Shown one piece after another: positions 55,001-64,000 of a stretch of 64,000 nucleotides of DNA. The stretch lies in NCBI GenBank assembly GCA_022457155.1, contig JAJGOT010000164.1:1436001-1500000 (forward strand), in the 5' to 3' direction. The stretch's first letter is position 1. Every line of letters begins with the position of its first letter. Origin of the DNA: Cladopsammia gracilis. Taxonomy: Eukaryota; Cnidaria; Anthozoa; Scleractinia; Dendrophylliidae. Under the pieces are notes generated by a model. That model did no database searches. It was given only the letters and a program-made list of their open reading frames with translations, and was not told where the DNA came from. Made by a program: the position numbers and the translations under genes.

Positions 55001-55635
55001 CGACAAAGGGAGCTGTGGCCCAAGTTGCATCAAATGGCGGACAAGAGATGGTGAAAACGGGAGTCCGAGTGGCGACAAAGGGAGTTGTGGCCCAAGCTGC
55101 ATCAAATGGCGGACAAGAGATGGCGAAAACTGGAGTCCGAGTGGCGACAAAGGAAGTTGTATCCGAAACTACGTCAAAAACAGGACAACAGATAATTAAA
55201 ACTGGAGTTCGCGTGGCAACAAAGGAAGTTGTGACCGAAACTGCATCAAAAAGCGGGGAAGTGATCGTGAAGACAGGGACGCGCGTGACAACAAAAGAAG
55301 TTGTGACCCAAACTTCATCAAAAGCTGGAGAAGAAGTCGGCCGACAATCTCTTGCTGTAGGATTACTTTGTGCAGCAGCTATTGAAGGCGTGTTTGTGGC
55401 ACGGGACATAAGTCGTGCTTACTCAGACATGCAAGAAGAAAGAATCGACCAGGCGGAATTCATAAAAGCTACTGGGAAGAGAATTGCGACTGGCACAGTG
55501 AATGTAGCAGGCTCTACTGCAGGAGCTGCCATCGGGCAAGCTCTTATTCCTGTTCCGTTGGTGGGAGGAGTTGTAGGAGGTGTCGTGGGATCGTTTCTTG
55601 GAAAATGGGTCGCCAAAAGTCTAGCGTTGTCTTAA
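52054..55635 (+). CDS. LRAT-like domain protein with 39 tandem 24-residue repeats
   Basis: The frame opens upstream at 52009, but an acceptor (TTTTCATAG, ending 52039) falls inside it. The ATG at 52054 (AACATGG) is the likelier start, giving 1193 residues. Residues about 20-141 form an LRAT/NlpC-P60-type fold: TGDHICFNRQFYSHHAIVEY with a candidate catalytic His46 and NNCEHFALWC with Cys134. The usual second His seems to be Glu64 (KVIEYS). Residues about 162-1095 are 39 units of 24 residues, consensus EAVAQVASNAGREMAKTGVR plus VATR. They are near identical in the middle and diverged at both ends. The tail (about 1096-1193) has a hydrophobic segment near LAVGLLCAAAIEGVF and a glycine-zipper-like end (GAAIGQALIPVPLVGGVVGG), suggesting membrane insertion. 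LRAT-family enzymes are acyltransferases or phospholipases on lipids. Activity here is unproven. An AATAAA lies near 56507. Confidence 0.88.
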   Translation: MDVHYGVYKYTDKYGKKHEVPEERVSSLEQIQTGDHICFNRQFYSHHAIVEYIDQSNDKIKVIEYSNTMKQFVEDNCSLPKRPGIAKVVRGDYNIQKDTVYVIKHKTCLDPKRTVLRATSRLGEKAYNPVTNNCEHFALWCKTGISSSEQANDAKDVMMKAGLGVATKKLVADAVSTTGQEIVKTGVCREVTKEVVTHTISNTGQEIVKTGVRVATKEVMLQTTSKAGQEIVKTGMRAAAKEVVIQTASNTGQEVVKTGVRVATKEVVAQVASNAGQEIVKTGVRVATKEAVVQVASSVGKEMVKTGVQGTTKGVVAHVASNAGQEMVKTGVHVATKEAVAQVASNAGREMAKTGVRVATKEAVAQVASNAGREMAKTGVRVATREAVAQVASNAGREMAKAGVRVATREAVAQVASNAGREMAKAGVRVATREAVAQVASNAGREMAKAGVRVATREAVAQVASNAGREMAKTGVRVATKEAVAQVASNAGREMAKTGVRVATREAVAQVASNAGREMAKTGVRVATREAVAQVASNAGREMAKTGVRVATKEAVAQVASNAGREMAKTGVRVATREAVAQVASNAGREMAKTGVRVATKEAVAQVASNAGREMAKTGVRVATREAVAQVASNAGREMAKTGVRVATKEAVAQVASNAGREMAKTGVRVATREAVAQVASNAGREMAKTGVRVATREAVAQVASNAGREMAKTGVRVATREAVAQVASNAGREMAKTGVRVATREAVAQVASNAGREMAKTGVRVATREAVAQVASNAGREMAKTGVRVATREAVAQVASNAGREMAKTGVRVATREAVAQVASNAGREMAKTGVRVATREAVAQVASNAGREMAKTGVRVATREAVAQVASNAGREMAKTGVRVATREAVAQVASNAGREMAKTGVRVATREAVAQVASNAGREMAKTGVRVATREAVAQVASNGGQEMVKTGVQVATKGAVAQVASNGGQEMVKTGVQVATKGAVAQVASNGGQEMVKTGVRVATKGVVAQAASNGGQEMAKTGVRVATKEVVSETTSKTGQQIIKTGVRVATKEVVTETASKSGEVIVKTGTRVTTKEVVTQTSSKAGEEVGRQSLAVGLLCAAAIEGVFVARDISRAYSDMQEERIDQAEFIKATGKRIATGTVNVAGSTAGAAIGQALIPVPLVGGVVGGVVGSFLGKWVAKSLALS
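52541..55340 (+). repeat. Coding minisatellite, 72-bp unit, 39 copies
   Basis: The distance between the first and last GGA-CAG/GAA register positions (52588 and 55327) equals 38 periods of 72 bp plus one extra codon. Units from about 53050 to 54890 are almost identical at DNA level. Outer units are diverged. Confidence 0.95.
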
Positions 55636-57654
55636 TAACTCGAAGCCACGATGAAGGAAACCACTATACCCATTGATTAGCTTTCTTGGCATTTGAAAAT
55701 ATATTTTTGATTGTTTCGTTTTAGTGATAATTTTATTCAGATATCCCGAAGTGATTCAATTACATGTAGAATACGACTAATTTAAAAGAGTATCGACTAT
55801 AGAAGTTAGTACAACCTTTGTTTTCTTTGAATCATTGATAAAATGTCAATGTAGAAATGAAACCTTTTGTTTAGCATTAAATATATAAGTGAATTATCTC
55901 ATTATGAATCCTGGCTCGTCCTCAACAATACGATTAATTGATTAATTGATTGATTGCTTGATTGCTTGATTGATTGTGTGCCAACGCGGTTACAAGTTAC
56001 AGTTATGTCAGTTGCTTAATTAGTTTTTAGTTATTTTGATCTGTGGTTAGATAGGCTCGACCTATGGATAGGACGCTGCTTATATTTTGAAATTAAGGGT
56101 AATGAACTAAAGGTTAATTTTGGACTGTATTTAGTATCAGAAAAAACTGTACTGAACGACATGTATTTTTGCTAGTGACCTAGTATTGTAATTATGATGC
56201 ACTGATTCTGTCAATATTGAGGTTCAAGAAGTCACAGATACCATTGAAAAAAATCTCATAAGCGTAAACGTGATAATTTTTTTTATCGGTATTGCTGTAT
56301 GGTAGATACTATTTAATTATTGCCTTCTTATAAAGAATGGTATTAATTTTAAACACACAAAGAGGTTTTAAGCCGTACAGAATAAAGGGTTTTGGCCCCT
56401 CTGGCGGAAGGGTGCCGTATCGTTTTGGGCTACATGAAGAACATCCGAACAGTTCGCAGATCAAGATCAGATCATCAACGTTCGGCTTGTATCATTTGTT
56501 ATGCCAATAAATCATAATTATTTAGCCTTGTTCCGCGGCTTGTTTGAGACTGTGGCTAGATCAAGTTATTTTAGACCTTTCATAGCTTGCAGATCAGGCG
56601 TATTTGGGGGGCAATCAGTTTTTCACTCCCAGTAATGTCAGGACCGTCATTTGATGCTCAGCACTCATTCAATAAAAAAAGCCTGGACTGCATGCAAAAC
56701 CTTTCACAACATTGCGACAAATGATCTCGATTCTTTCGAAAAAAATAATTGTACGGTGCCTTTTTTTCAACGAATTTTCAATGAACTTTAGATTTCTTAT
56801 TGTACTGAACGTTAATGCTTTCGTTTGGTTGCAACGTTACTTCGTCTTAAAGCTGTTTAATCTGATTCCGTCTTATAGCGCGGTGTCATTATGAAAATTT
56901 ACTCCGTTTTTTTTTTTTGCTTGCAAAAACGAGAAAGTCTACCAAAACACGCTTATACTGGTATCTTTTACGTATGTTAGCGGGTTATTCTTTTTTTTTT
57001 TTTGGAGCTCTTTTTGCAGATAAAAATGCGAAAACTGATTCCGACTCGCGCGACAACCGATCGCTCTCAAAACTCGGCAATGACCGGCAATCACGTGACT
57101 TGGTTGCAGACTCATATGAATGTGGTGCAGTAAGCAAGTAAGTTCCTGTTTACGTGATGTTTCACGCCAGTAGGTTAAAGCTCACGGAGCTTCTTGTTTA
57201 GTCTGTTATCCCCAGCCATTATTATTCCTCAAGGTCGAGGAGCAGGTTGTATCTAGAAAATGTAAAATGTGAACTGCATGTCGTGTAAGAAGACTGTAAA
57301 GTGATTTCACAAAAACTGTGAAACAAAATCAAACAGTCATTGTCTAATAGTCAAAAGTAAACAAACGAAACCAATGGAATTATAGTGTCTATTTATCTAA
57401 TATCTATTTCACGGGTTATCTCGGCAACCACTCTATCTTCATCCACGTATTTTTATAACTGTGCATTGTGATTATGTACTGATTCAATCTTGATTTCGAA
57501 GAGCTGATTGCGTGTTGTATCAAATATGTATATACGTTAAACTGTTAAAACAGTTTTATATAGTACAGTTTTATGCTCAAAAAATTGAAAACGTGATGAT
57601 TTGCTTGATTCTTGATAGTCTGAACAGATCCCCATCCATTGTATTTTCATAATA
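55636..57654. other. LRAT-gene 3' flank and intergenic DNA
   Basis: Possible polyadenylation signal AATAAA near 56507. An ATTG-type microsatellite lies at about 55930-55977. A weak exon-like stretch at about 57020-57140 after CTCTTTTTGCAG has no recognisable product. Confidence 0.4.
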
Positions 57655-57951
57655 GAGCAGTTTTCAATTGAGTGTCGTAAAACCTAATTACTCTGTAATT
57701 AGTAATTAGTAATTACTCTGACCAATCACAGCAGCCGTAAACAATCCAATAAACCAATCAGAGCTCGAAGCAATTACATGTCGCCGGCACCAAGCGCGGG
57801 AAAACGCGTGCGACCATGTAACGATTGGTTTTGGTTTTACTTCTGATTGGTCAAGAATGTGACGCGAGATTTTTTAGCCAATCACAAAGCGTAGCAATGC
57901 AAAACCAAAGCAATTGTGTAATTACTTTCGACACTCAATTGAAAACTGCTC
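57655..57951. mobile_element. CCAAT-rich MITE, well-preserved copy
   Basis: 297 bp. Ends GAGCAGTTTTCAATTGAGTG and inverse, extending about 25 bp. The interior carries several CCAAT/ATTGG boxes. The relative at 17009-17300 is more decayed. Confidence 0.85.
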
Positions 57952-58059
57952 AAAAGATTCCCGGATATGTCGTCTTACAAAAAAAAATCTGACTTGCTGT
58001 TATAACTATGGCCACTGTACCATTTGGGAAATTTTAGCCCTTTCACTCCCAGAGTCAAT

Positions 58060-58150
58060 TGTGAAAATATGTAGTTTAGTTCTAACTTTTGAGTCTGTGG
58101 ACAAAATCCTATGGTGTGACCATACAAATGAAACCCCTTCTGCTTCTGAG
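58060..58150 (+). repeat. Single relic unit of the dispersed repeat family
   Basis: Reads TTTGAGTCTGTGGACAAAAT, then CCTATGGTGTGACCATACAA and ATGAAACCCCTTCTGC. It is closest to the variant at 21541-21730. Confidence 0.6.
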
Positions 58151-58658
58151 ATCTGAGTGTTTTATCAGAACATCATCAGAATATCCAAACACTGGGTTGA
58201 AAAACGAGGCGCAGCCGATTTTTTTTTTAAGAGAAAACGAAAGAATAAAATCGCCAAAATTGGATACTTGGATTTCCAAACCGCCGTCATGCTTATGATT
58301 TTTATGACTATTAATGAGTTTGAGAAGGATTAATCAACTTGTATGCCTTTTGCTTAGGTCAGATCGGAAAGGCATAAACATTCCTAAAAAAACTATCCTG
58401 AGCGCTTGTTAATACTCATGATCCAAAAGGATAGAATCTTCTTATAATCTAAAAAATATCCTGTAAAACATTAAAAAAAAATATCGTCACAAATACACGC
58501 TTTTTATAAATACTTCTCAAACTCATTAATAATTCATGACGAGAACACAAAGGAAATCACTACCGTGAAGGAGGTTTTGAAATCGTTTCTTAATTTGCAT
58601 AGATTTTGGCGATTTTATTCCTTCGTTTTCTCCGCATTTAACGATCAGTTTGAGAAGC

Positions 58659-58802
58659 TATATCAAACACTCGAAACAGTGTTTCATCAGATTTCCAAAC
58701 ACCTTGAAGTGGTTTTAAAAAACTCGGCTGCGCCTCGTTTTTCCAATCCACTTCTCGGTGTTTGGAAATCTGATGAAACACTGTTCCTCGTGTTTGATAT
58801 AT
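58659..58802. mobile_element. Foldback MITE
   Basis: The ends TATATCAAACAC and GTGTTTGATATA, with a longer match CAGTGTTTCATCAGATTTCC and inverse. The centre has CTCGGCTGCGCCTCGTTTTT. A related but broken stretch lies at about 58160-58300. Confidence 0.75.
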
Positions 58803-58875
58803 TACATCCCACCCCCGATCCCCGCAAAAGAAGGTGGTAAGTGGCAGCGATCAGGTGTTTTTTCCTTTAGTTCAT

Positions 58876-59044
58876 AACCTGTTCTGGGCTCTCAGATAGT
58901 GGAGGCGAGCGAAAAATGTTGGAGGTTCCCACTCGTTTTTTCTTCGCTCGCTTCAACATTTTTGACCGGGCTTGGTAACGTTACCTTACATATTGTGCAC
59001 CTTTCGTTCGCTCCCACTATCCGAGAGCCTGCATGAAACAGGCT
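58876..59044. mobile_element. 169-bp foldback MITE
   Basis: AACCTGTTCTGGGCTCTCAG on the left and the inverse GAGAGCCTGCATGAAACAGG on the right, with GATAGTGG/CCACTATC and GCGAGCG inside. Confidence 0.7.
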
Positions 59045-59811
59045 ACTGTATTTAGTTCAAGATTAACTTTTTCAATGTCAACAGAAAATAATGCTCAAAC
59101 GTGCCGTACTGACAGACTCGGACTGGGTCAAAGAGGATAAATCAATCCCTTACCACTCCGCACGCCTCAATTCATCCAAGTATCCAATCTTCTCTTGCCA
59201 CCAAATCAAATAAATAGCTACTGGGTGTTTCACGACCAATTATATCGGCTGATCAACTGGGCCAGTCTATAAATAAAATGTCAGTTGGCGCACATAGAGC
59301 GACTATGTGGTTCATGGCTGTTTTGCACGTCTCTTTCTGTTAAGTTACCGATACGAGTCTGGTGGGGACATGGAATTTTCCCACAAATAGGGAGAAGATT
59401 TATCAACATCAAGCAACTTGACTGCTTTTGTTTTATTCGTCACATCCTTGTTTTTTTCCTTTTGTAGTACATGCTTTCTCATTTTTTTTTTGGATAAAAT
59501 GGTAGTGATTCTATTTTACCTGCGGAACAAACACAGCGTAAAAGTCTGTAACTGTTAGACCAAAGAAGACAAAAGAAAACAGAAGGTTTAGAGTGAAAAG
59601 GAGTGTACATAAATAACTTCATAGTCTACTTCACGGGTTAAGTAAATCCCCCGTCACGTTATAAAAATAGGCAATCTTGGGGGAACATGTGTCTACTGTA
59701 CGCTACTAAATTTATCGATGCACAGTTCATTTAACTATATTCTTCTTTTGAAATTTGTAGGTCTACCCTGGCCTACCTGTTATAATTTTCTAAGTAGAAG
59801 CAAACTCTACG
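59045..59811. other. Intergenic, nothing recognised
   Basis: No supported gene or element. Confidence 0.35.
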
Positions 59812-59954
59812 AGAGTGATTTTACTTCATCTGTGAAACACTATCTAACAATTAGTGTGTGATACTCAAAATTAAACAAAAGAAAACAAAGGAATTATAGT
59901 CTAAAAGTGTGTACTATTCTACTAACTATTTCACAGATGAAGTAAAATCACTCT
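59812..59954. mobile_element. 143-bp MITE
   Basis: Ends AGAGTGATTTTACTTCATCT and the inverse, followed by GTGAAA/TTTCAC. Confidence 0.75.
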
Positions 59955-59984
59955 AACGGTAGGTCTCTCTACTAGGTCAAACTA

Positions 59985-59989
<5 letters not shown>

Positions 59990-60061
<72 letters not shown>
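59990..60061. repeat. (AT)n microsatellite
   Basis: About 36 AT units. It generates spurious Tyr-Ile repeat frames on the minus strand. Confidence 0.97.
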
Positions 60062-60068
<7 letters not shown>

Positions 60069-60891
60069 TTATTAAAAACACCAAATAGCCACTTACATAA
60101 ATAACACTTTTTTTCCGTGGTTTTCTTGGCATGGTTCTGGAACATGCCAACAATCTCACAAAGTAGTATGGAATGCTTTGAGAGTTGAGAATTGTTAGCC
60201 TTCCAATAAATCAATCAGTAACAAAAATTAACCTGGATAAAACAAACTTTAACATTCTTGAAAGGCATTTCTTGTTACATGCTGTTTCTATACCAAACTT
60301 TAAGATAGTCTGACATCTTGGATAATATTTCCATGTTAAGAAGCAAGCAAGAGTAACACAGGAATTTTAAGTTTAGACTAATATGGCATTATATTAATTT
60401 TATTACATATCATTAATTAATAATTTATAAATTGTTATATTAATATTTACAAAAATCTCTGTTTACTTTACCTATTATCGCCCAAGCCCACCCTCTAAAC
60501 ATCACTGTAACCTACTACAGTATAAATAGTACAATATTACCGTACACAAAGTAAATAGTCAATGTGTAGTAATTTCATTCAGATAATACTATTCACTCTT
60601 GTAATTTAATGAATGAAAATAAACCACAGATGGTTTTTACAGCAGCCATGTTGGTTGGTCAGAAAAATGAAATTTCCATCCTTTGGGAATAAAACTATAT
60701 TTTTATGCAAGTCTTATGTCTCTGACCGCAAACATGGCTGTCATGAAAACTATCTCTTGTTAAACCATGTTATCTCCAAATATCTCTACTAATAAAATCC
60801 CAGTCTCTAAGCAGATTCCTAGTTTTACTTTTTCTTATACCGGTACTCAGCTGTTCTATCTAACATTTTTTGTACCAACAACAAGGTTTAC
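60062..60891. other. Downstream flank of the GPNMB-like gene
   Basis: Probably includes its 3' UTR. No other gene seen. Confidence 0.4.
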
Positions 60892-62165
60892 TCATAGTGA
60901 ATACATTCGTGAGTCTTTCATAAGGGGAACGTTTTCCTCTGTCCTACGCGAGCCCAAAATTCTCCACCTTCCAAAACAGGTTTTAGTTCCATATAATTCC
61001 ACAGAAGACACACTAAAAGTATCGGCATCTCTGAATTCAAAGTTAGCTTTTTCTGTTTTTTCTGTTCTGCTATAAAACCACTTGCGTGCCACAAATACAA
61101 TTATAACAATTAACAAGATGCACACGATAAAGACAGCAACAAGAATTACTGTTATAGATGATTTGCTGCTGCTGTGTTTAGGACCTGGAACATCACCTAT
61201 AAAAAAGACAATTTAAAACATTGATCATCACAAATAGGAGTAATAGGAGTCCATGGGAATTAAGGACATGATCAACCAAGATGAGTTCTCTTGATATTTT
61301 AACAACTTCTCCCTGCTTCTTCAATATGAAATGTATGGGGGCAAGGAGAATTTGTATTTATATTTTGTGAATTTGTCAAGTATTGAATGGTCAACTGCCT
61401 TACCCATGGGGACGACATCGGAGGGAGGGGAGGGAGGGGAGGGAGGGGGTTGGATGCAGGGAGTTGTACGCGGGGGGGGGGGGGGGGGTGATGCAAAATG
61501 TCCAGGGGAGGGGAGGAGTATGTGTTGGATCACAGGAGCCTTTGATCTAATTATTCAACCCATGAGGGCAGTGTTTATTTCTTGTTTTCAGAACATTAGG
61601 CAAATACTACTTCTCCCTGGATAGGATGGCAGGGCATTGCAAGGTCAGCGTGGACAAGAAAAATAGGGCATGGTAGCTAGGGTGGTGGCAGTTAATGGAG
61701 GTTTTACTGAACAAAAAAATTATTTATTATTCAATTATCTCTCTACTCTTTTAATGAGTACTTAAACAGAGGTGGAAACTTTATTTTAACAACACTTGCC
61801 ATTTGTGCAAGTGATTTTCTAAAGTTCCACAAAAAATGTACAATTTGCACTTGTCCAAGAAGATTTGATCTTGTCTGGGTGAGTGAGCGAGTCTGCTAAA
61901 ATAAGGCTTTTTAATAGTATATTTTTAATAGTATATTTCAGCAACATGTAAAGTGATCTTACCTGGAATTTGTACCATAAGAGAAGTATTGGTACCACTG
62001 ACATCATTCATGACCCCGATATTGATACAATACTTTCCAGGATCATTAAAGCTGTGCTTAACTATCAAATTACAAGAGCTGCTGTTTTCTATTGTAGGAC
62101 TACATATTTTTCCTGGTGGAAGATTGCATTGTTTCAAAATGCACCAATGGAAGGACACAGGGAGA
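60892..62165 (-). CDS. GPNMB/PMEL-like membrane glycoprotein, last two exons
   Basis: Partial minus-strand gene. Penultimate exon 61963-62165 (acceptor TTTTTTCAACCAG, donor CCAG then GTAAGA). Last exon 60892-61196 (acceptor TTTTTTATAG, stop at 60892). Phases fit exactly. The first encodes SFHWCILKQC, then CNLIVKHSFNDPGKYCINIG and VMNDVSGTN. This matches the Cys-rich region after the PKD domain of GPNMB/PMEL proteins, where a (F/Y)NG(S/T)GxYCVN-type block is conserved. The last exon gives a Ser-rich stalk, one membrane span (SITVILVAVFIVCILLIVII), a basic stop-transfer (ARKWFYSRTEK) and a tail with EENVPLMKDSRM, reminiscent of the acidic dileucine sorting signal of the family. In vertebrates these proteins act in melanosomes and lysosome-related organelles. 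The function here is unknown. Upstream exons lie beyond 62165, probably outside the window. Confidence 0.7.
61425..61489. repeat. GGAGGGA repeats and G17 tract
   Basis: GGGAGGGGA units, then an uninterrupted G run at 61472-61488, in the intron of the GPNMB-like gene. Confidence 0.9.
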
Positions 62166-62283
62166 CTGGTTGAAAAAAATGAAACAAATGAAAATATTAA
62201 TAGTAAAAAATTAAGTATAAACATACTGAAACAAAAGTTTCACCTTCAAAAAAAGGAATAAACCCTAACTTCAGTATTTATGT

Positions 62284-62380
62284 GTTGAATGTAGTATCGT
62301 GTAGACCACAGATAGCTGTTGGCATTGGTTTGAACAGTGTTGTTTATTCAAGTTAGTAAACCATCTTTCTCTTGTTTATA
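62284..62380 (-). pseudogene. Penelope-like GIY-YIG relic, distal part
   Basis: The minus strand reads ERWFTNLNKQHCSNQCQQL, matching the segment that follows the GIY-YIG core in Penelope-like retroelements. It continues the piece at 63763-64000 across the inserted DNA transposon. Confidence 0.6.
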
Positions 62381-63762
62381 CAGGGTCTGGAGGGGGGCGG
62401 GGGGGGGGGGGGGGGGGGGGGGGTCTAGATCCCAAATCACGGCTATTTTTCGTAAATTCCCGAATCACAAAGCTTGTTTTTGTCATTTCCCGAATCACGT
62501 AGTCTGTGAGAATTTTTTCTGCATATATTCTATTTCTATGCTGTAGCGCCTTTATTTATTCGAAAGAAATCCACTACAGGATTTTCTTTAAGGCCTTTGC
62601 CTCAGGTGACTTCATAAATAGCTGTAAATTTGTAAAATGTAAATTTGTAAAATGGGTCTTGAAGATGTGGAAATCCTCGTGATTTTCTGCGATGATAATT
62701 GAAACATCATTTTTGTGGATGGGCTGGCTTCTCACTGTACCAGATTTTGGAGTCAGGAAAAATGAGACCAGAATCTTTAAGGCCCGTTTACACATGTGAT
62801 TTTTGATGTGATTTTTGTTGCACTTTCCAATGCAACTTTTGTCGCAAGTGTAAACTAGCGGCGATTTCCTTTGCGATTCAGATGCGATACCCAGGGGGAC
62901 TCCCATATAAAAATGACAGGGGTGCTTGTCATACCTTTTAGGGGCAAAATTTGTAGATTGGTACCGCTTAGGGTACTAAAATCTAAAATAACCACCGTTA
63001 GAATTATCACGGTACCTTTTAGGGTATTGAGCCGAAAAATTGACAGAATAATCATGACATGTGTTGTTTTAGAATTGGTACCTCTTAGGGGTAAAAATTA
63101 TTTTGAGCCACGCCAATCAAACAAGGTTCTGGTACCTTTTAGGGTGTTTTTCAAAATTTCCGACGAGACCCCTATCATCAGCACCTCAGCGACATCGCGC
63201 AACAAATCGCGCCCAAATTGCACTGAAATCGCCACCCATTTACACATGCGATTTGAAAATGCAACTTGCGCGGACAAAAATTGCACAAAAAATCGCCATA
63301 ACGGGCCTTAACTGTGGAACTGACCTCATTACTCGCCATAGCATAGAGATAGACAATAAACAAACAGAAAGTCGAAAACAGGACGATCAGGTCCAAGTAC
63401 AGTAGCTTCCCACCCATTGCCTGTAAATGATTTTGTACTCACGTATAAAATGACACATGATCACATGTGATAGTCTTAAATCGCCCGTTGTGACATGGCA
63501 TGAGAGTTAAGAAGTTTTTGACAGGTCGCTATAAAACACGACAAAATTGTGAGTGTGAATTGATATGGGCTAAAATATTTGAATTTCACATAATTTTGTC
63601 GGTGGAAATCACGAATCACGAACCACAGATAAAGCAAATCCCGCGTCACAGCTGATATAGTATTCCCGAATCACGGCTGGATTTATTTTGTATTCCCGAA
63701 TCATGCACTCAATTTTGGCTACCGGTAAATCCCGGATCACACAGAACCCCTTTTAGACCCTG
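62381..63762. mobile_element. DNA transposon with CAGGGTCT ends, inserted in the Penelope relic
   Basis: 1382 bp. Inverted CAGGGTCT/AGACCCTG ends. Flanks TTGTTTATA and TTATTTATA nearly match as a target duplication of about 9 bp. Short TCCCGAATCACG units recur near both ends. A G25 run lies at 62399-62423. It contains a nested MITE. The open frame 62574-62906 falls inside and has no recognised domain. Confidence 0.75.
62778..63310. mobile_element. MITE nested in the CAGGGTCT element
   Basis: Ends TAAGGCCCGTTTACACATG and inverse, with GCAACTT/AAGTTGC and GCGATTT units. The interior has four to five GGTACC(T/G)(T/C)TTAGGG repeats. TTAA at both ends leaves TA, TAA or TTAA possible as the target. 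Confidence 0.8.
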
Positions 63763-64000
63763 TTTATTTATAGTAATCCATACTGTAGATAATGCATTCG
63801 GCAGAGTTCCAGTCAATTCTTTGATTAGTGTGTATTGTTGAGGGCACCATTTTTCGGCACCCTTTTGTGTTCAGTCAGTCATGTTGTTCAAATTTCTGCC
63901 AGTCTCATTGATGTAAGTGGCCTGGCAGTTGCAGCATTTGATCTTGTATGCAGCTTCTTGTCTGGACTCACTCTAGAAAGTACAGCCAATAGCATCATGA
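63763..64000 (-). pseudogene. Penelope-like retroelement GIY-YIG domain relic
   Basis: The minus strand reads AAYKIKCCNCQATYINETGR and then NLNN before a stop. The CxCxxxYIGETGR block is the GIY-YIG endonuclease signature of Penelope-like elements, here with YIN for YIG. Frame disruptions follow. ECIIYSMDYYK marks the end before the transposon insertion. Confidence 0.7.

Noticed and set aside
52541..55340. Regular repeats that might suggest a CRISPR array
   Set aside because: The units are contiguous coding repeats with no unique spacers, and the organism is eukaryotic.
52431..55409. 992-residue and 800-residue open frames antisense to the LRAT-repeat gene
   Set aside because: The 72-bp unit is a multiple of three, so a stop-free unit stays open in any frame for the whole array. 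The sense frame has the LRAT domain and a plausible start, while the antisense frames have no domain outside the array.
59972..60214. Tyr-Ile repeat frames on the minus strand
   Set aside because: Direct translation of the (AT)n microsatellite.
62574..62906. 110-codon minus-strand frame
   Set aside because: It spans the edge of a MITE inside a DNA transposon and has no recognised domain.

Overview
The window looks like nuclear DNA of a metazoan, very probably an anthozoan cnidarian and most likely a stony coral (inference). The evidence is AT-rich sequence with short, GT-AG bounded exons, animal single-copy genes, dense MITE/foldback and tandem-repeat content, a tRNA-type SINE, Penelope, L2-like and Ty3/gypsy retroelements, and an LRAT-domain repeat protein. 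Nothing bacterial, viral-operon-like or CRISPR-like is present.

Conserved genes were rebuilt exon by exon from protein resemblance plus splice signals. A five-exon SF3B5-like spliceosome gene (minus, 13348-18549) faces an intronless ANAPC10 gene (plus, 18666-19223) across 116 bp. A complete seven-exon ENDOV (endonuclease V) gene (minus, 20622-32938) faces a complete three-exon DNAL4 (axonemal dynein light chain) gene (plus, 33295-35145) across 356 bp. So there are two head-to-head pairs with shared promoters. A large plus-strand gene (52054-55635) encodes an LRAT-like domain followed by 39 tandem 24-residue repeats and a glycine-rich hydrophobic tail. The last two exons of a GPNMB/PMEL-like membrane glycoprotein lie on the minus strand at 60892-62165, and the rest of that gene lies to the right.

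Region by region: 1-13347 holds no firm gene, only MITEs, a roughly 106-bp dispersed tandem repeat and one doubtful exon at 7748-8168. 13348-35145 is the conserved gene cluster. Its introns carry many transposons, including an intact 4578-bp Ty3/gypsy element with identical LTRs and a 5-bp target duplication inside ENDOV intron 5. 35146-51593 is accessory DNA. It contains a hammerhead-like inverted repeat, a 1.9-kb palindrome carrying mirrored transposon exons, several MITEs, a 1452-bp foldback transposon whose 8-bp target duplication is confirmed by an empty paralogous site, and local segmental duplications. 51594-55700 is the LRAT gene. 55700-60890 is intergenic with MITEs and an (AT)n tract. 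60892-64000 is the GPNMB-like gene end and a Penelope relic split by nested DNA transposons.

The conserved genes are unrelated housekeeping or ciliary functions (splicing, cell-cycle ubiquitination, inosine-directed nucleic-acid cleavage, ciliary motility) and do not form a pathway. The most unusual items are the LRAT repeat protein, the two large palindromic transposons, and a MITE family that carries perfect RFX X-box motifs.
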